The notes beneath the pieces were generated by a model. That model was not told the DNA's origin, searched no databases, and saw nothing but the letters and a program-made list of their open reading frames with translations. Position numbers and translations under genes: made by a program. From Maritimibacter sp. (GTDB taxonomy: Bacteria > Pseudomonadota > Alphaproteobacteria > Rhodobacterales > Rhodobacteraceae): 47,155 nucleotides of DNA. Below are positions 1 to 10,416 of this stretch, in pieces; position 1 is the first letter of the stretch; each line of letters opens with the position of its first letter. Where the stretch lies: assembly GCA_011389895.1 (NCBI GenBank), contig JAABTN010000022.1, positions 1-47,155 of the forward strand. Direction: 5' to 3'.

Positions 1-2051
<2,051 letters not shown>

Positions 2052-2271
2052 GTCTGGCTCCTCTGCTGGACGATACGGTTGCCCTGCATTTGCCCGGTCT
2101 GGCCGGTTCATGCAAGGGGGGAGGGTGGATTTCGGTATACTATTGCACACATTTAGGGGGGCACGAAAGCCCGCACCGGGACACGAGCGTTGCATTCCCT
2201 CTCAAAACCTTGATTGGCGGGTGACGGGGGGGTCGTCTAAACCGGGATGCACCAAGCAAAGGAACGGCTTC

Positions 2272-2985
2272 ATGAAATCTTGGATCGGGGCAGGGCTGTT
2301 GTTCGCTGTCGGATTGGCGATGGGCCCGGCACTTGCGCGCGAGAAGCCTGTTGTCCTCGTGGAATTGTTCACCTCTCAGGGGTGTTCCTCCTGCCCACCC
2401 GCAGATGCGCTGATTGCCGAGCTTGCCGGGCGCGACGATGTTCTGCCGCTCGCGCTGCACGTGGATTACTGGGACTATATCGGCTGGAAAGACAGCTTTG
2501 CGCGCCCCGAACACACCGTGCGGCAAAAGGGCTATGCCCATGTGGCCGGGGCGGCCACGATCTATACCCCGCAGATGGTCGTCGGTGGCATGGATCACGT
2601 GGTCGGGTTCAAGCCCATGAAGCTTGCCGACCTGATGCGCGCGCATGAGGTCGGGCTTGCCGATGTGGTGGTCGAGGCCGTGCATGACGGCGACAACATG
2701 CAAATCACCTGTGTCGTGGAACCGGGCGTTGAGGTGCCGTCGACGATCCTGGTCGACATCGTGCACTACGTTCCGAGCGAGGTGGTCGAGATCAAGCATG
2801 GCGAGAACGCGGGCGAGACGATCACCTATGCCAACATCGTGCGCCACTGGGACCGCTTGGCCAAATGGGATGGGAAAGAGGCGCTGGTGCTGGACCAGGT
2901 CGAAACCGAAGCTGGCCTGTCGCGCGCGCTGATCTTGCAAGAACCGGGACCGGGCCGGGTGCTGGCCGCCTACAAGCTGGACTAA
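2272..2985 (+). CDS. DUF1223 secreted thioredoxin-like protein
   Basis: This 237-residue protein has a signal peptide (residues 1-22, cleavage after the AxA box ALA) followed by a thioredoxin-like fold of the DUF1223 family. The redox motif is CSSC at residues 38-41 within ELFTSQGCSSCPPAD, and a cis-proline-like TPQMVV lies near residues 99-104. The family's biochemical role is not established; a periplasmic thiol-disulfide function is an inference from the CxxC. The frame is open further upstream, but ATG 2272 gives a clean signal peptide and has an AAAGGAA ribosome site just before it. The gene lies divergently from acnA. Its stop shares the four bases CTAA with the stop of the convergent DMT transporter gene. 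Confidence 0.9.
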   Translation: MKSWIGAGLLFAVGLAMGPALAREKPVVLVELFTSQGCSSCPPADALIAELAGRDDVLPLALHVDYWDYIGWKDSFARPEHTVRQKGYAHVAGAATIYTPQMVVGGMDHVVGFKPMKLADLMRAHEVGLADVVVEAVHDGDNMQITCVVEPGVEVPSTILVDIVHYVPSEVVEIKHGENAGETITYANIVRHWDRLAKWDGKEALVLDQVETEAGLSRALILQEPGPGRVLAAYKLD

Positions 2986-3863
2986 GCCCGGCTGGTGACG
3001 CGTTCGCGGTGCCAGACATAAATCCCGGCAGCGACGATGATGGCAGCCCCGATCCATGTCGCGGCATCGGGGAATTCGTCGAACACCACCATCCCCCAGA
3101 AGGCCGCGATCAAGAGGCCGACATAGGAAAACGGCGCGACCGCCCCGGCTTCCGCGAAGCTCACCGCGCGGATCAGGAAGAACTGGCCCAATGATCCGGC
3201 GACCCCGATGAGCACCATGTAGAACACGGTCATCGGCGTCGGGGTGGACCAGAAGAACGGGACCGCGATGCTGGTTGCGAGCGCGCCCAGAAGCGCGGCG
3301 TAAAACAGCGACGTGCGCGGGTCTTCATCGTGGCCAACCCGCCGGGTGATCAGCACGAAACTGGCGAACCCGGCGGCGGCGATCAGCGGCAGGATCGCGG
3401 CGGGCGAGAAGACATCGGAGCCCGGGCGAATGATGATCAACGCGCCGATCAGCGCGGCGGCAATGCCAAAGGCCCGGCGCGCCCCGAACGTCTCACCCAG
3501 AAGGAAGGCACCGCCCAAAGTGATCAGCACCGGGTTGAGATCCATGATCGCCGTCGCCTCGGCAAGCCCGAGCTTGGTCAATGATATGAAAAACAGCGTC
3601 GTCCCCAAGAGCAGGAAGGCCGAGCGCGCGAATTGCAGCTTGGGATAGCGCGTGCGCGCGATGGTCGCGAGACTGGGCAGGAAAATCGCCGTGACCAGCG
3701 CGGTTTGCCCGGCATAGCGCGCCCAGATCGCCATGGCGATGTGCACATCCTGGGCCACGAGCTTTGCGAGGAAATCCATCGTCGCCATGAAAAAAATCCC
3801 CGCCATGTAGAAGAGGATTCCCTTGGTCGGGTTCTGGCCCGGAATTTTGATCACTGCGCCCAT
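2982..3863 (-). CDS. EamA/DMT-family transporter
   Basis: This 293-residue integral membrane protein has about ten hydrophobic segments and two EamA repeats. It has the usual drug/metabolite transporter hallmarks: RYAGQTALV in TM2, an LNPVLITLGGAFLLGE segment closing the first repeat, and FSYVGLLIAAFWGMVVFDE in the second. Members export metabolites, amino acids or other small solutes across the inner membrane; the substrate cannot be read from sequence. The gene converges on the DUF1223 gene with a 4-base stop overlap. A near-perfect inverted repeat lies 36 bases upstream (3900-3915). It is one of three DMT genes within 21 kb. Confidence 0.9.
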   Translation of the reverse strand: MGAVIKIPGQNPTKGILFYMAGIFFMATMDFLAKLVAQDVHIAMAIWARYAGQTALVTAIFLPSLATIARTRYPKLQFARSAFLLLGTTLFFISLTKLGLAEATAIMDLNPVLITLGGAFLLGETFGARRAFGIAAALIGALIIIRPGSDVFSPAAILPLIAAAGFASFVLITRRVGHDEDPRTSLFYAALLGALATSIAVPFFWSTPTPMTVFYMVLIGVAGSLGQFFLIRAVSFAEAGAVAPFSYVGLLIAAFWGMVVFDEFPDAATWIGAAIIVAAGIYVWHRERVTSRA

Positions 3864-3899
3864 CGCGAGACCATAGGCGGGGTCATCGGGATTGGCAAT

Positions 3900-3915
3900 T
3901 TGACCGTTCGGTTAA
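3900..3915. promoter_or_regulatory. Inverted repeat upstream of DMT gene, possible repressor operator
   Basis: TTGACCGTTCGGTTAA forms 7-base arms (TTGACCG / CGGTTAA) with one mismatch around a central TT, 36 bases before the transporter start at 3863. The architecture resembles TetR-family operators. No regulator gene lies beside it, so the regulator would act from elsewhere. The evidence is symmetry and position only. Confidence 0.35.
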
Positions 3916-3946
3916 ATGGAAAATTATTGTCATGGGGGCGGTTTGC

Positions 3947-5041
3947 CTATGCCTCGTCCCCGACGATCAACAAGATCTCGCCCGCGCCTTCGAGATCGCG
4001 AACGGCGGTGATGATGGTGTTCATCGCCGCCTCGGCATCCTTGGGTTTGACCGTGCCGAGGTTGGTCATCTCGTCGCGGATCTGGTCGGCCATCCGTTTG
4101 GACAGCGCCGACAGGATGAAGTCGGCGACCGGTTCGAGCGGGCCTGTGGCCCCGGCCAGTGCCGTGATCAGAACCGCCTGATCCACATCGCGCATGATCT
4201 TCGGGATGTCGCGGGGGTCGATGCGTTCGGGGATATTGGCGAAGGTGAAGATGGCGCGCCGCACCTCTTCCGCAAATCCTGCGTCATCCTCGTCCAGCCC
4301 CGTCAGCACCTCGTCCCGCGTGGCGCCGGGGGCGAAATTAAGGATCGCGCCAACCCGCTCCACCGGCTCTTCGTCGAAAGCGCGCGGGGGCTGTGCGGCG
4401 ATCCGGTCCACGACCGCGCGTCCGATCCGGTCGACCACCTCCGGCTCGATCCCACCGGTGAGCGATATGGCATAGGCGAGCTTGCGGGCCCGAGGCCCGG
4501 GGATCTGCCCCAAAAGCGCCGCTGAAGTCGCGACCTTGAGCTTTGACAGGACGACCGCAGCAACCTCGTCGCTTTCTTCTTCAAGGATCGGCAGCATGAG
4601 GCTGGGGTCCATCCCGGCGATCGTGGCCCAGGGGTCGGCAGAGCTGGAAAACCCTTGTGCCTTTCGGATGCGGGCGGCGGTGTCGGCCCCGATGGTGCCG
4701 TCCAGCAGGCTTAGAGCGCCCTCTAGCCCGCCGGGAAACGACAGGCCGACCGCCTCGATCTCATCCACGAATTCATCCACCACGGATTTGAGCGTGGCAC
4801 GATCCACGAAGCGCATGGAGGACATCTGGTGGGCCAGCTCGGTCTGCACCGTTTCGGGCAGGTCCGAGAGCTTGAGCGCGACCCCTTCGGACAACAACAG
4901 GCGCACGATGATCGCCGCCTTCTGTTTTCGGCTCAGCCGCTTCGCCCGGCCCGCAGGCACGTCACACCCGTCGCCGACAGACATGTCGGCAAGCTCCGGC
5001 AGATTGCCGGACGTTTCGAATTTCGTGAGCGCGTCCGACAC
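3947..5041 (-). CDS. fliG: Flagellar motor switch protein FliG (divergent, stands alone)
   Basis: FliG forms the C-ring of the flagellar rotor and passes torque from the stators. The C-terminal third aligns by eye with E. coli FliG: FTFANIPERIDPRDIPKIM matches MFLFENLVDVDDRSIQRLL. Of the torque residues remembered from E. coli, Arg281 is kept (Arg316 here) and Asp288 is kept (Asp323). Asp289 is Glu324, Arg297 is Lys332, and Lys264 is Ala296. The EHPQ motif of the middle domain is replaced by EESD at about residues 155-158. GTG 5041 is chosen because GGAGGG sits four bases upstream; the frame is open to a TTG at 5065. No other flagellar gene is in the window. A CtrA-like box lies about 50 bases upstream. 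Confidence 0.82.
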   Translation of the reverse strand: MSDALTKFETSGNLPELADMSVGDGCDVPAGRAKRLSRKQKAAIIVRLLLSEGVALKLSDLPETVQTELAHQMSSMRFVDRATLKSVVDEFVDEIEAVGLSFPGGLEGALSLLDGTIGADTAARIRKAQGFSSSADPWATIAGMDPSLMLPILEEESDEVAAVVLSKLKVATSAALLGQIPGPRARKLAYAISLTGGIEPEVVDRIGRAVVDRIAAQPPRAFDEEPVERVGAILNFAPGATRDEVLTGLDEDDAGFAEEVRRAIFTFANIPERIDPRDIPKIMRDVDQAVLITALAGATGPLEPVADFILSALSKRMADQIRDEMTNLGTVKPKDAEAAMNTIITAVRDLEGAGEILLIVGDEA

Positions 5042-5089
5042 GCAACCCTCCGGCCATGACCCCAATAGAGGGAGTTTGGCAGGGGGCCG

Positions 5090-5104
5090 TTAACAGGCGC
5101 CTAA
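5090..5104 (-). promoter_or_regulatory. CtrA-like box upstream of fliG
   Basis: On the plus strand the sequence reads TTAA-N7-CTAA, one mismatch from the CtrA consensus TTAA-N7-TTAA. It lies inside an imperfect 11-base direct repeat (TAACAGGCGCC / TAACAGGCACC, 5091-5112). It is 49-63 bases upstream of the fliG GTG. CtrA controls flagellar genes in many alphaproteobacteria, which makes the match credible, but it rests on one imperfect motif. Confidence 0.45.
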
Positions 5105-5165
5105 CAGGCACCGTGCATTGCGCGAAAAACACGCGGTGCGCCGGGGTGTGTGGTGTGGTGTCGCG

Positions 5166-5321
5166 TCAGCCGGTGACGGTTTCGACGCAGGCCGACTTTG
5201 TATCATCCCACTTGTAGCCGTCCTTGCAGGACATGGCGGCGGTGTCATGGGCCGGGCAGGCCATCGCAACCGCGGGAAATAGCGCGAGCGCGGCGGCGGT
5301 CAAAAGGGTCTTTGCATTCAT
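5166..5321 (-). CDS. Small secreted cysteine-containing protein
   Basis: This is a 51-residue open frame with a clear Sec signal peptide: a Lys in the n-region, a hydrophobic LLTAAALALFPAVAMA stretch, and a likely cut before Cys22. The mature peptide is only about 30 residues, with three cysteines (22, 32, 46) and a C-x2-G-x2-W-D spacing. I do not recognise a function; similar tiny periplasmic proteins sit next to purB in related genomes as far as I recall. ATG 5321 is preferred because GGAG lies nine bases upstream; ATG 5327 in the same frame would be only three bases from that site. The preceding residues do not form a good lipobox, so a lipoprotein is unlikely. Confidence 0.65.
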   Translation of the reverse strand: MNAKTLLTAAALALFPAVAMACPAHDTAAMSCKDGYKWDDTKSACVETVTG

Positions 5322-5406
5322 GATCATTGTCTCCGTGAAGCCGTTAATCCGCCAAGGATAGCACGAAACTTGCGCCGATCCGGTCACAGAATTGCGAGCC
5401 ACCCGG

Positions 5407-6717
5407 TCACGTCGTGGTGCCGAACACCCGTTCAAAGATCGTATCCACGTGCTTGGTGTGATAGCCCATGTCGAATTTCGCCCGGATACCCTCTTCGCCA
5501 AGGGCGGCGACCACGGCGTCATCGGCCATCAGAAGCTCTTGGAAATCCAGCCGTTCCTCCCACACCTTAAGCGCATTTCGCTGCACCATCGCATAAGCAT
5601 CTTCGCGCGACACCCCGGCTTGCGTCAGCGCGAGCAACACCCGCTGGCTCATCACCAGCCCGGGAAATTTGTTCATGTTCTCCAGCATGTTGTCCGGGAA
5701 AATCAGCATCTTCTCGATCACGCCGGTCAACCGGTGCAGCGCGAAATCAAGCGTCACGGTCGCATCCGGGCCGATCCCGCGCTCGACCGAGGAATGTGAA
5801 ATGTCGCGCTCATGCCAAAGCGCCACGTTCTCCATCGCGGGCACCACCGTCATGCGCACGAGGCGGGCAAGCCCGGTGAGGTTCTCGGTCAGGACCGGGT
5901 TTTTCTTGTGCGGCATCGCTGATGAGCCTTTCTGGCCCATCGAGAAGAACTCGGCCCCCTCCAACACCTCGGTGCGCTGCATGTGGCGTATCTCGATCGC
6001 GATGTTTTCGATCGACGAGGCGATGACACCCAGCGTGGCAAAAAACATCGCGTGGCGGTCGCGCGGGATCACCTGTGTCGAAATCGGCTCGGGCTTGAGC
6101 CCCAGCTTGGCACAGACGTGCTCTTCGACGCCCGGGTCGATGTTGGCAAAGGTGCCGACCGCGCCCGAGATTGCGCCGGTCGCGACCTCGTCGCGCGCCG
6201 CAAAAAGGCGCGCTCGGTTTCGGTCCATCTCGGCATAGAACCGCGCGAAGGTAAGCCCCATGGTCGTCGGCTCGGCATGAATGCCGTGCGAACGCCCGAC
6301 GCGCACGGTCATCTTGTGCTCCATCGCGCGCGTCTTCAAAGCGGCCAGCAGCGCGTCAAGATCGGCGATCAGGATGTCGGCGGCGCGCACAAGCTGCACG
6401 TTCAGACAGGTGTCGAGCACATCCGAGGACGTCATGCCCTGATGCACGAAACGGGCTTCGTCGCTGCCGACATGCTCGGCCAGATGGGTGAGAAAGGCGA
6501 TCACGTCATGCTTGGTCACCGCCTCGATTTCGTCGATCCGGGCCACGTCGAACTCGACATCCTTCGCGGTCCAGACCGCCTCGGCGTTCACACGCGGGAT
6601 CACGCCAAGATCGGCCTGCGCGTCACAGGCATGCGCCTCGATCTCGTACCAGATCTTGAACTTGGTGGCGGGTTCCCAGATGTCGGTCATCTCTTTGCGG
6701 GCATAGCGCGGGATCAT
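5407..6717 (-). CDS. purB: Adenylosuccinate lyase
   Basis: PurB catalyses two steps of purine synthesis, releasing fumarate from SAICAR and from adenylosuccinate in the cytoplasm. The 436-residue length is typical. The fumarase/aspartase superfamily signature GSSAMPHKKNP is at residues 264-274. The conserved GMTSSD (94-99) and the histidine region RSHGIHAEPTT (142-152) are also present. It starts at ATG 6717, 78 bases from the divergent DUF6314 gene. The small secreted protein gene lies downstream on the same strand, 85 bases after the stop. Confidence 0.98.
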   Translation of the reverse strand: MIPRYARKEMTDIWEPATKFKIWYEIEAHACDAQADLGVIPRVNAEAVWTAKDVEFDVARIDEIEAVTKHDVIAFLTHLAEHVGSDEARFVHQGMTSSDVLDTCLNVQLVRAADILIADLDALLAALKTRAMEHKMTVRVGRSHGIHAEPTTMGLTFARFYAEMDRNRARLFAARDEVATGAISGAVGTFANIDPGVEEHVCAKLGLKPEPISTQVIPRDRHAMFFATLGVIASSIENIAIEIRHMQRTEVLEGAEFFSMGQKGSSAMPHKKNPVLTENLTGLARLVRMTVVPAMENVALWHERDISHSSVERGIGPDATVTLDFALHRLTGVIEKMLIFPDNMLENMNKFPGLVMSQRVLLALTQAGVSREDAYAMVQRNALKVWEERLDFQELLMADDAVVAALGEEGIRAKFDMGYHTKHVDTIFERVFGTTT

Positions 6718-6795
6718 GAGGCTTCGGCCTTTCGGTTTGTGGCAGGATCGCGCGCGTCATAGACTGATCCGGGCAAGGGAACAAGCGAGGCTGAC

Positions 6796-7200
6796 GTGCG
6801 CAGGTTGTGGGAGTTCGAGGGGCGCTGGCGGATCACGCGGAAAATCGACGACCGCGCCGCGGGCCGGGCGGGGTGGTTCGAGGGCACGGTGCTGTTTACC
6901 GCCGAGGCTGCCGGTCTCCGGTATCACGAGGCGGGCGAGCTTGCGATGGACGGTGCCCCGGTGATGGCCGCGTCGCGCGATTACCTGTGGCGCGAAGACG
7001 ACGCGGGGATCGCGGTCTATTTCGAAGATGGGCGGTTTTTCCACCGGATCGGGCCCCGCGCCGATCATTGGTGCGATCCTGACCAGTATGACGTGAGCTA
7101 TGATTTCACCGATTGGCCCGATTGGCGCACGATTTGGGCGGTGCAGGGGCCGCGCAAGGATTACCTTATGGAGAGCCTGTATTTCCGGATCGCGCCATAG
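6796..7200 (+). CDS. DUF6314 family protein
   Basis: This 134-residue soluble protein starts at GTG 6796, with GCGAGG upstream. It opens with LWEFEGRWRITRKIDD and contains a lipocalin-like alternation of short strands. The C-terminal block (HWCDPDQYDVSYDF, then WAVQGPRKDY) matches what I recall of the uncharacterised DUF6314 family. No catalytic residues are recognised. It lies between purB (divergent) and bioY (same strand, 150 bases downstream). A link to biotin or purine metabolism is not supported by anything beyond position. Confidence 0.72.
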   Translation: MRRLWEFEGRWRITRKIDDRAAGRAGWFEGTVLFTAEAAGLRYHEAGELAMDGAPVMAASRDYLWREDDAGIAVYFEDGRFFHRIGPRADHWCDPDQYDVSYDFTDWPDWRTIWAVQGPRKDYLMESLYFRIAP

Positions 7201-7350
7201 TGGCCCGGCTTTAAAAAATAGGGGCCTGCCCGGGGGCTCAAGCCGATTGTGGGCGGTTTCTGCGGCCCCGATCCCCACGATGGCTTGCGCAACCGTTGCC
7301 CCTGCGGCAAAAAGGCCGGGATCAAGACCAATCCAGAAGGGGATAGACCC

Positions 7351-7944
7351 ATGGCGACGACAATGAACGACAAGGTGCTGGGCGAAGTGTTCGGCCCAAG
7401 TGAAGGCACCGCGAAACTCACCAAGGACGTGGCGCTGGTCGCCGCAGGGATTACGGTGATGATCGTGGCCGCGAATATCCGAGTGCCGATGTGGCCGGTG
7501 CCGATCACGATGCAAACTTTTGGCGCGCTCACCGTGGGGGCTGTTTTGGGTCTGCGTCTGGGTCTGTTCGCCATGCTCGGTTATCTCGTTCTCGGCATGG
7601 TCGGGTTTCAGGTCTTCACCGGCGACAGCGCCGGTCTGGCTTACATGGCGGGGCCGACCGGGGGGTATCTCGTGGGCTTCGCGGCGGCTGCCGGTGTGAT
7701 GGGGTATCTCGCCCGCCGCGGCTGGGACCGTTCGTTTGGCAAGATGGCGCTTGCCATGCTGATCGGCAATCTGGTGATCTACGCCTTCGGCATGCCGTGG
7801 ATGGCCTACCTGTTCCTCGCGGAAAACGGCGCGGCCTGGGTGTTTCAATACGGGATGGGCAACTTCCTGATCGGTGACGCGCTGAAACTGGTTCTGGCCG
7901 CGTTGGTCGTGCCGGGCCTTTGGAAGCTGGTCGGCTCAAAGTAA
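7351..7944 (+). CDS. bioY: Biotin transporter BioY (ECF S component)
   Basis: This 197-residue, six-helix membrane protein is the biotin-binding S subunit of an ECF-type or solo biotin importer. Family hallmarks are RVPMWPVPITMQTFG near residues 48-62 and the glycine-rich YMAGPTGGYLVGF segment near 93-105. No bioM or bioN lies beside it, so it may work alone, as in many alphaproteobacteria, or share an energising module coded elsewhere. ATG 7351 follows AAGGGGA and is preferred over upstream in-frame starts that would add a hydrophilic leader. No BioR-type site (TTATNNATAA) was found upstream. A strong terminator follows. Confidence 0.95.
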   Translation: MATTMNDKVLGEVFGPSEGTAKLTKDVALVAAGITVMIVAANIRVPMWPVPITMQTFGALTVGAVLGLRLGLFAMLGYLVLGMVGFQVFTGDSAGLAYMAGPTGGYLVGFAAAAGVMGYLARRGWDRSFGKMALAMLIGNLVIYAFGMPWMAYLFLAENGAAWVFQYGMGNFLIGDALKLVLAALVVPGLWKLVGSK

Positions 7945-7973
7945 GCCGACCTCCAAGCACGGATTGAATGCGG

Positions 7974-8004
7974 AAAGGCGCGAAGCGGGGCTTCGCGCCT
8001 TTTT
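7974..8004 (+). terminator. Rho-independent terminator after bioY
   Basis: This is a perfect 13-base-pair stem: AAAGGCGCGAAGC (7974-7986), GGG loop, GCTTCGCGCCTTT (7990-8002), running into a TTTTT tract. It lies 30 bases after the bioY stop and between two convergent genes. The opposite strand reads the same stem followed by a short T run, so it could also stop transcription from dnaB. Confidence 0.9.
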
Positions 8005-8051
8005 CATGCCCTGTCGGGACTTATTGTTTGGTTGCCCGAGGTGGGAGCGGA

Positions 8052-9554
8052 TCAGAAGCCTTCGCCGCCACCCTGCTGTTGCCACGGTTGCACGAGGTTG
8101 CCAAAGCGCGTGAAGCGGCCCTCGAAGCTTAGCTCGACCGATCCGATTGGACCATGGCGCTGCTTGCCGATGATCACCTCGGCCCGGCCATGCAGCCGGT
8201 CCATGCGCTCCTGCCAGGCCGCCATTTCGTCCAGTCGGTCGTCTGACGGTTTTTCGCGCTCCACGTAATATTCTTCGCGGAACACGAACATGACCACGTC
8301 CGAATCCTGCTCGATCGACCCCGATTCACGCAGGTCTGACAGTTGCGGGCGCTTATCCTCGCGGTTCTCCACCTGTCGCGACAATTGCGACAAGGCCACC
8401 ACGGGGATGTTCAATTCCTTCGCGATTGCCTTCAGCCCCATGGAAATCTCGGCGATCTCGTTGACCCGGTTCTCGGCGGTGCCGCGCACCAGCTGGAGGT
8501 AATCGACAAAGAGAACGTCAAGACCGTGTTCGCGCTTGAGCCGCCGGGCCCGCGCGGCCAGTTGCGCAATGGGCAGCGCCGGGGTGTCGTCAATGTAGAG
8601 CGGGCAGGCTTCGAGCGCCTTGGCGGCATCGGCGAAACGCCGAAACTCGGCCTCGGTCATGTCGCCGCGCCGGATCTGGTCCGAGGGCACTTCGGAGGCT
8701 TCCGACAGGATCCGTGCGGCAAGCTGTTCTGCCGACATCTCTAACGAATAGAACCCGACAACGCCGCCGTTCACCGCGCCTTCCGATCCATCCGGAAGCT
8801 TGCCCTTCTTGTAAGCCTTGGCGATGTTGAAGGCGATGTTGGTCGCGAGCGAGGTTTTGCCCATCGACGGGCGACCGGCGAGGATCAGGAGGTCCGAGCG
8901 GTGCAGACCACCGAGCTTCTTGTCCATGTCGGTAAGACCGGTCGAGACCCCCGCAAGCCCGCCATCGCGGGCATAGGCCGCCGAGGCCACCGTCACGGCA
9001 TCCGTCACCGCCTGAAGAAAGCTCTGGAACCCGGTGTTCGACTGCCCGGTTTCGGCCAATTGGTAGAGCGTCTGCTCTGCCGCCACGATCTGTTCCACCG
9101 GCGGCTCGTCCTCGGCAAAGGATTTCGCCCGCGCGGCAATATCGGCGCCAAGGCGGATCAGCTCGCGCCGCTGGTGCATGTCGTAGATCAACTGCGCGTA
9201 ATCGCGCGCGGCAAAGGCCGAGATCGCGGCCCCGGCGAGACGGGCGAGGTATTGGGGACCGCCCAGCTCTTTCAGCCCCTCGTCGTCTTCCATGAAAGCC
9301 TTGATCGTCACCGGCGACGCCAGCGCGTTCTTCGAGATGCGCTGCTCCGCGATCCGGTAGATGCGCGCATGCACCGGCTCATAGAAATGGTCCGCCTTCA
9401 CGATCTGCGCGATCCGGTCGTAGACCTCGTTGTTGGTCAGGATCGCGCCGAGAAGCTGTTGCTCCGCCTCGATGTTGTGCGGCATGTCATCGGCGATATC
9501 GTCCGATTTGGCCTCGCCCTCGGGCGTGCCGTCGATCTTGGTGTGCTCGTTCAT
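8052..9554 (-). CDS. dnaB: Replicative DNA helicase DnaB
   Basis: This is the hexameric 5'-3' helicase of the replication fork, 500 residues long. The N-terminal DnaB domain starts at PHNIEAEQQLLGAIL (about 25-39). The RecA-like domain has Walker A GRPSMGKT (227-234), the DYLQL Walker B region (351-355) and LSQLSRQVE (388-396). A short insert (GKLPDGSEG) follows Walker A. The C-terminus is glutamine- and glycine-rich. ATG 9554 is used, with GGGA seven bases upstream; a TTG four codons earlier (9566) is less likely. Upstream lie three DnaA-box-like sequences (9620-9708). pyrE is the next gene upstream on the same strand. Confidence 0.98.
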   Translation of the reverse strand: MNEHTKIDGTPEGEAKSDDIADDMPHNIEAEQQLLGAILTNNEVYDRIAQIVKADHFYEPVHARIYRIAEQRISKNALASPVTIKAFMEDDEGLKELGGPQYLARLAGAAISAFAARDYAQLIYDMHQRRELIRLGADIAARAKSFAEDEPPVEQIVAAEQTLYQLAETGQSNTGFQSFLQAVTDAVTVASAAYARDGGLAGVSTGLTDMDKKLGGLHRSDLLILAGRPSMGKTSLATNIAFNIAKAYKKGKLPDGSEGAVNGGVVGFYSLEMSAEQLAARILSEASEVPSDQIRRGDMTEAEFRRFADAAKALEACPLYIDDTPALPIAQLAARARRLKREHGLDVLFVDYLQLVRGTAENRVNEIAEISMGLKAIAKELNIPVVALSQLSRQVENREDKRPQLSDLRESGSIEQDSDVVMFVFREEYYVEREKPSDDRLDEMAAWQERMDRLHGRAEVIIGKQRHGPIGSVELSFEGRFTRFGNLVQPWQQQGGGEGF

Positions 9555-9619
9555 GATGGTTCCCAAAGTGCCTGCCGGGTTTAGCGGTCAGGGCCGGGTG
9601 GGTGCAATCTTGATATTCC

Positions 9620-9708
9620 TGTGGATAGGCTGTGCATAAGCCGAAGCCTACCATATCTTGCGGCGGTTTGGGCGGGTATCTCAGGATATGGCGAAAACTT
9701 GCGGATAA
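9620..9708 (-). promoter_or_regulatory. Cluster of three DnaA-box-like sites upstream of dnaB
   Basis: On the minus strand the sites read CTATCCACA (9620-9628), TTATGCACA (9631-9639) and TTATCCGCA (9700-9708). The second fits the relaxed DnaA-box consensus TTWTNCACA exactly and the other two differ by one base. The first two are 11 bases apart start to start, about one helical turn, and all three share one orientation. They fill the 166-base gap between the pyrE stop and the dnaB start, which suggests DnaA control of dnaB transcription. Binding itself is not shown. Confidence 0.5.
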
Positions 9709-9720
9709 CGCGCTGTTCGC

Positions 9721-10401
9721 TCAGGCGTCTTTTTTTGCATCCTGCCAGCCGCGCGGATCGTTGAGGAAGGCTTCGACCTCGGCCAGCGCGGCGGTGCTGA
9801 ACACGCCTTGTGCTTTGGCTTCGGCGAGCACGTCCCACCACGTGCACAGCGCGTGAAGCTGAACCCCATGATCCCCAAGGGTTTTCTCGGTCTCGGGGAA
9901 AATCCCGTAGTAAAAGATCACCGCCGTATGACCACAGGTCGCGCCGGTGTCGCGAATCGCATCGACGAAAGACAGCTTCGATCCGCCATCGGTGGTCAGG
10001 TCTTCGACCAGCAACACACGCTCGCCCTCGGCCATGTCGCCCTCGATCCGGGCGTTGCGTCCATACCCCTTGGGCTTCTTGCGCACGTAGGTCATCGGCA
10101 GGCCCAATCGTTCGGCCACGAGCGCGGCAAAGGGTATACCGGCGGTTTCACCCCCCGCGATGTTGTCAAAGGCTTCAAAGCCCGCCTCGCGCATCACCGT
10201 CACCGCCATGAAATCCATCAGCGTGGCGCGGATACGGGGGTATGAGATCAGCTTGCGACAGTCGATATAGGTCGGCGACGGCAGGCCGGAGGCGAGGATG
10301 AAGGGATCTTCGGGGCGGAAATTCACCGCGCCGATTTCCAAGAGCATGCGCGCCGTCAAGCGGGCGATCTCGCGCGTGTCGGGGTAGGACGAAGGGGTCA
10401 T
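9721..10401 (-). CDS. pyrE: Orotate phosphoribosyltransferase
   Basis: PyrE joins orotate to PRPP to form OMP in pyrimidine synthesis. The 226-residue protein has the PRPP-binding motif [14 protein letters not shown] at residues 129-142 and the catalytic loop [10 protein letters not shown] near 107-116. Its start lies 15 bases after the stop of pyrC, so the two are very probably one transcript encoding two consecutive de novo pyrimidine steps (with PyrD, coded elsewhere, in between). Confidence 0.97.
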   Translation of the reverse strand: MTPSSYPDTREIARLTARMLLEIGAVNFRPEDPFILASGLPSPTYIDCRKLISYPRIRATLMDFMAVTVMREAGFEAFDNIAGGETAGIPFAALVAERLGLPMTYVRKKPKGYGRNARIEGDMAEGERVLLVEDLTTDGGSKLSFVDAIRDTGATCGHTAVIFYYGIFPETEKTLGDHGVQLHALCTWWDVLAEAKAQGVFSTAALAEVEAFLNDPRGWQDAKKDA

Positions 10402-10416
10402 GCGAGGCTCCTGAAG

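Noticed and set aside
2140..3057. Minus-strand open frame opposite the DUF1223 gene
   Set aside because: The opposite strand holds a signal-peptide protein with a CSSC motif; the shadow product has no family features.
7289..7299. GCAAC-C-GTTGC inverted repeat upstream of bioY
   Set aside because: The arms are only five bases long and do not match a BioR site; chance occurrence is likely at this GC content.
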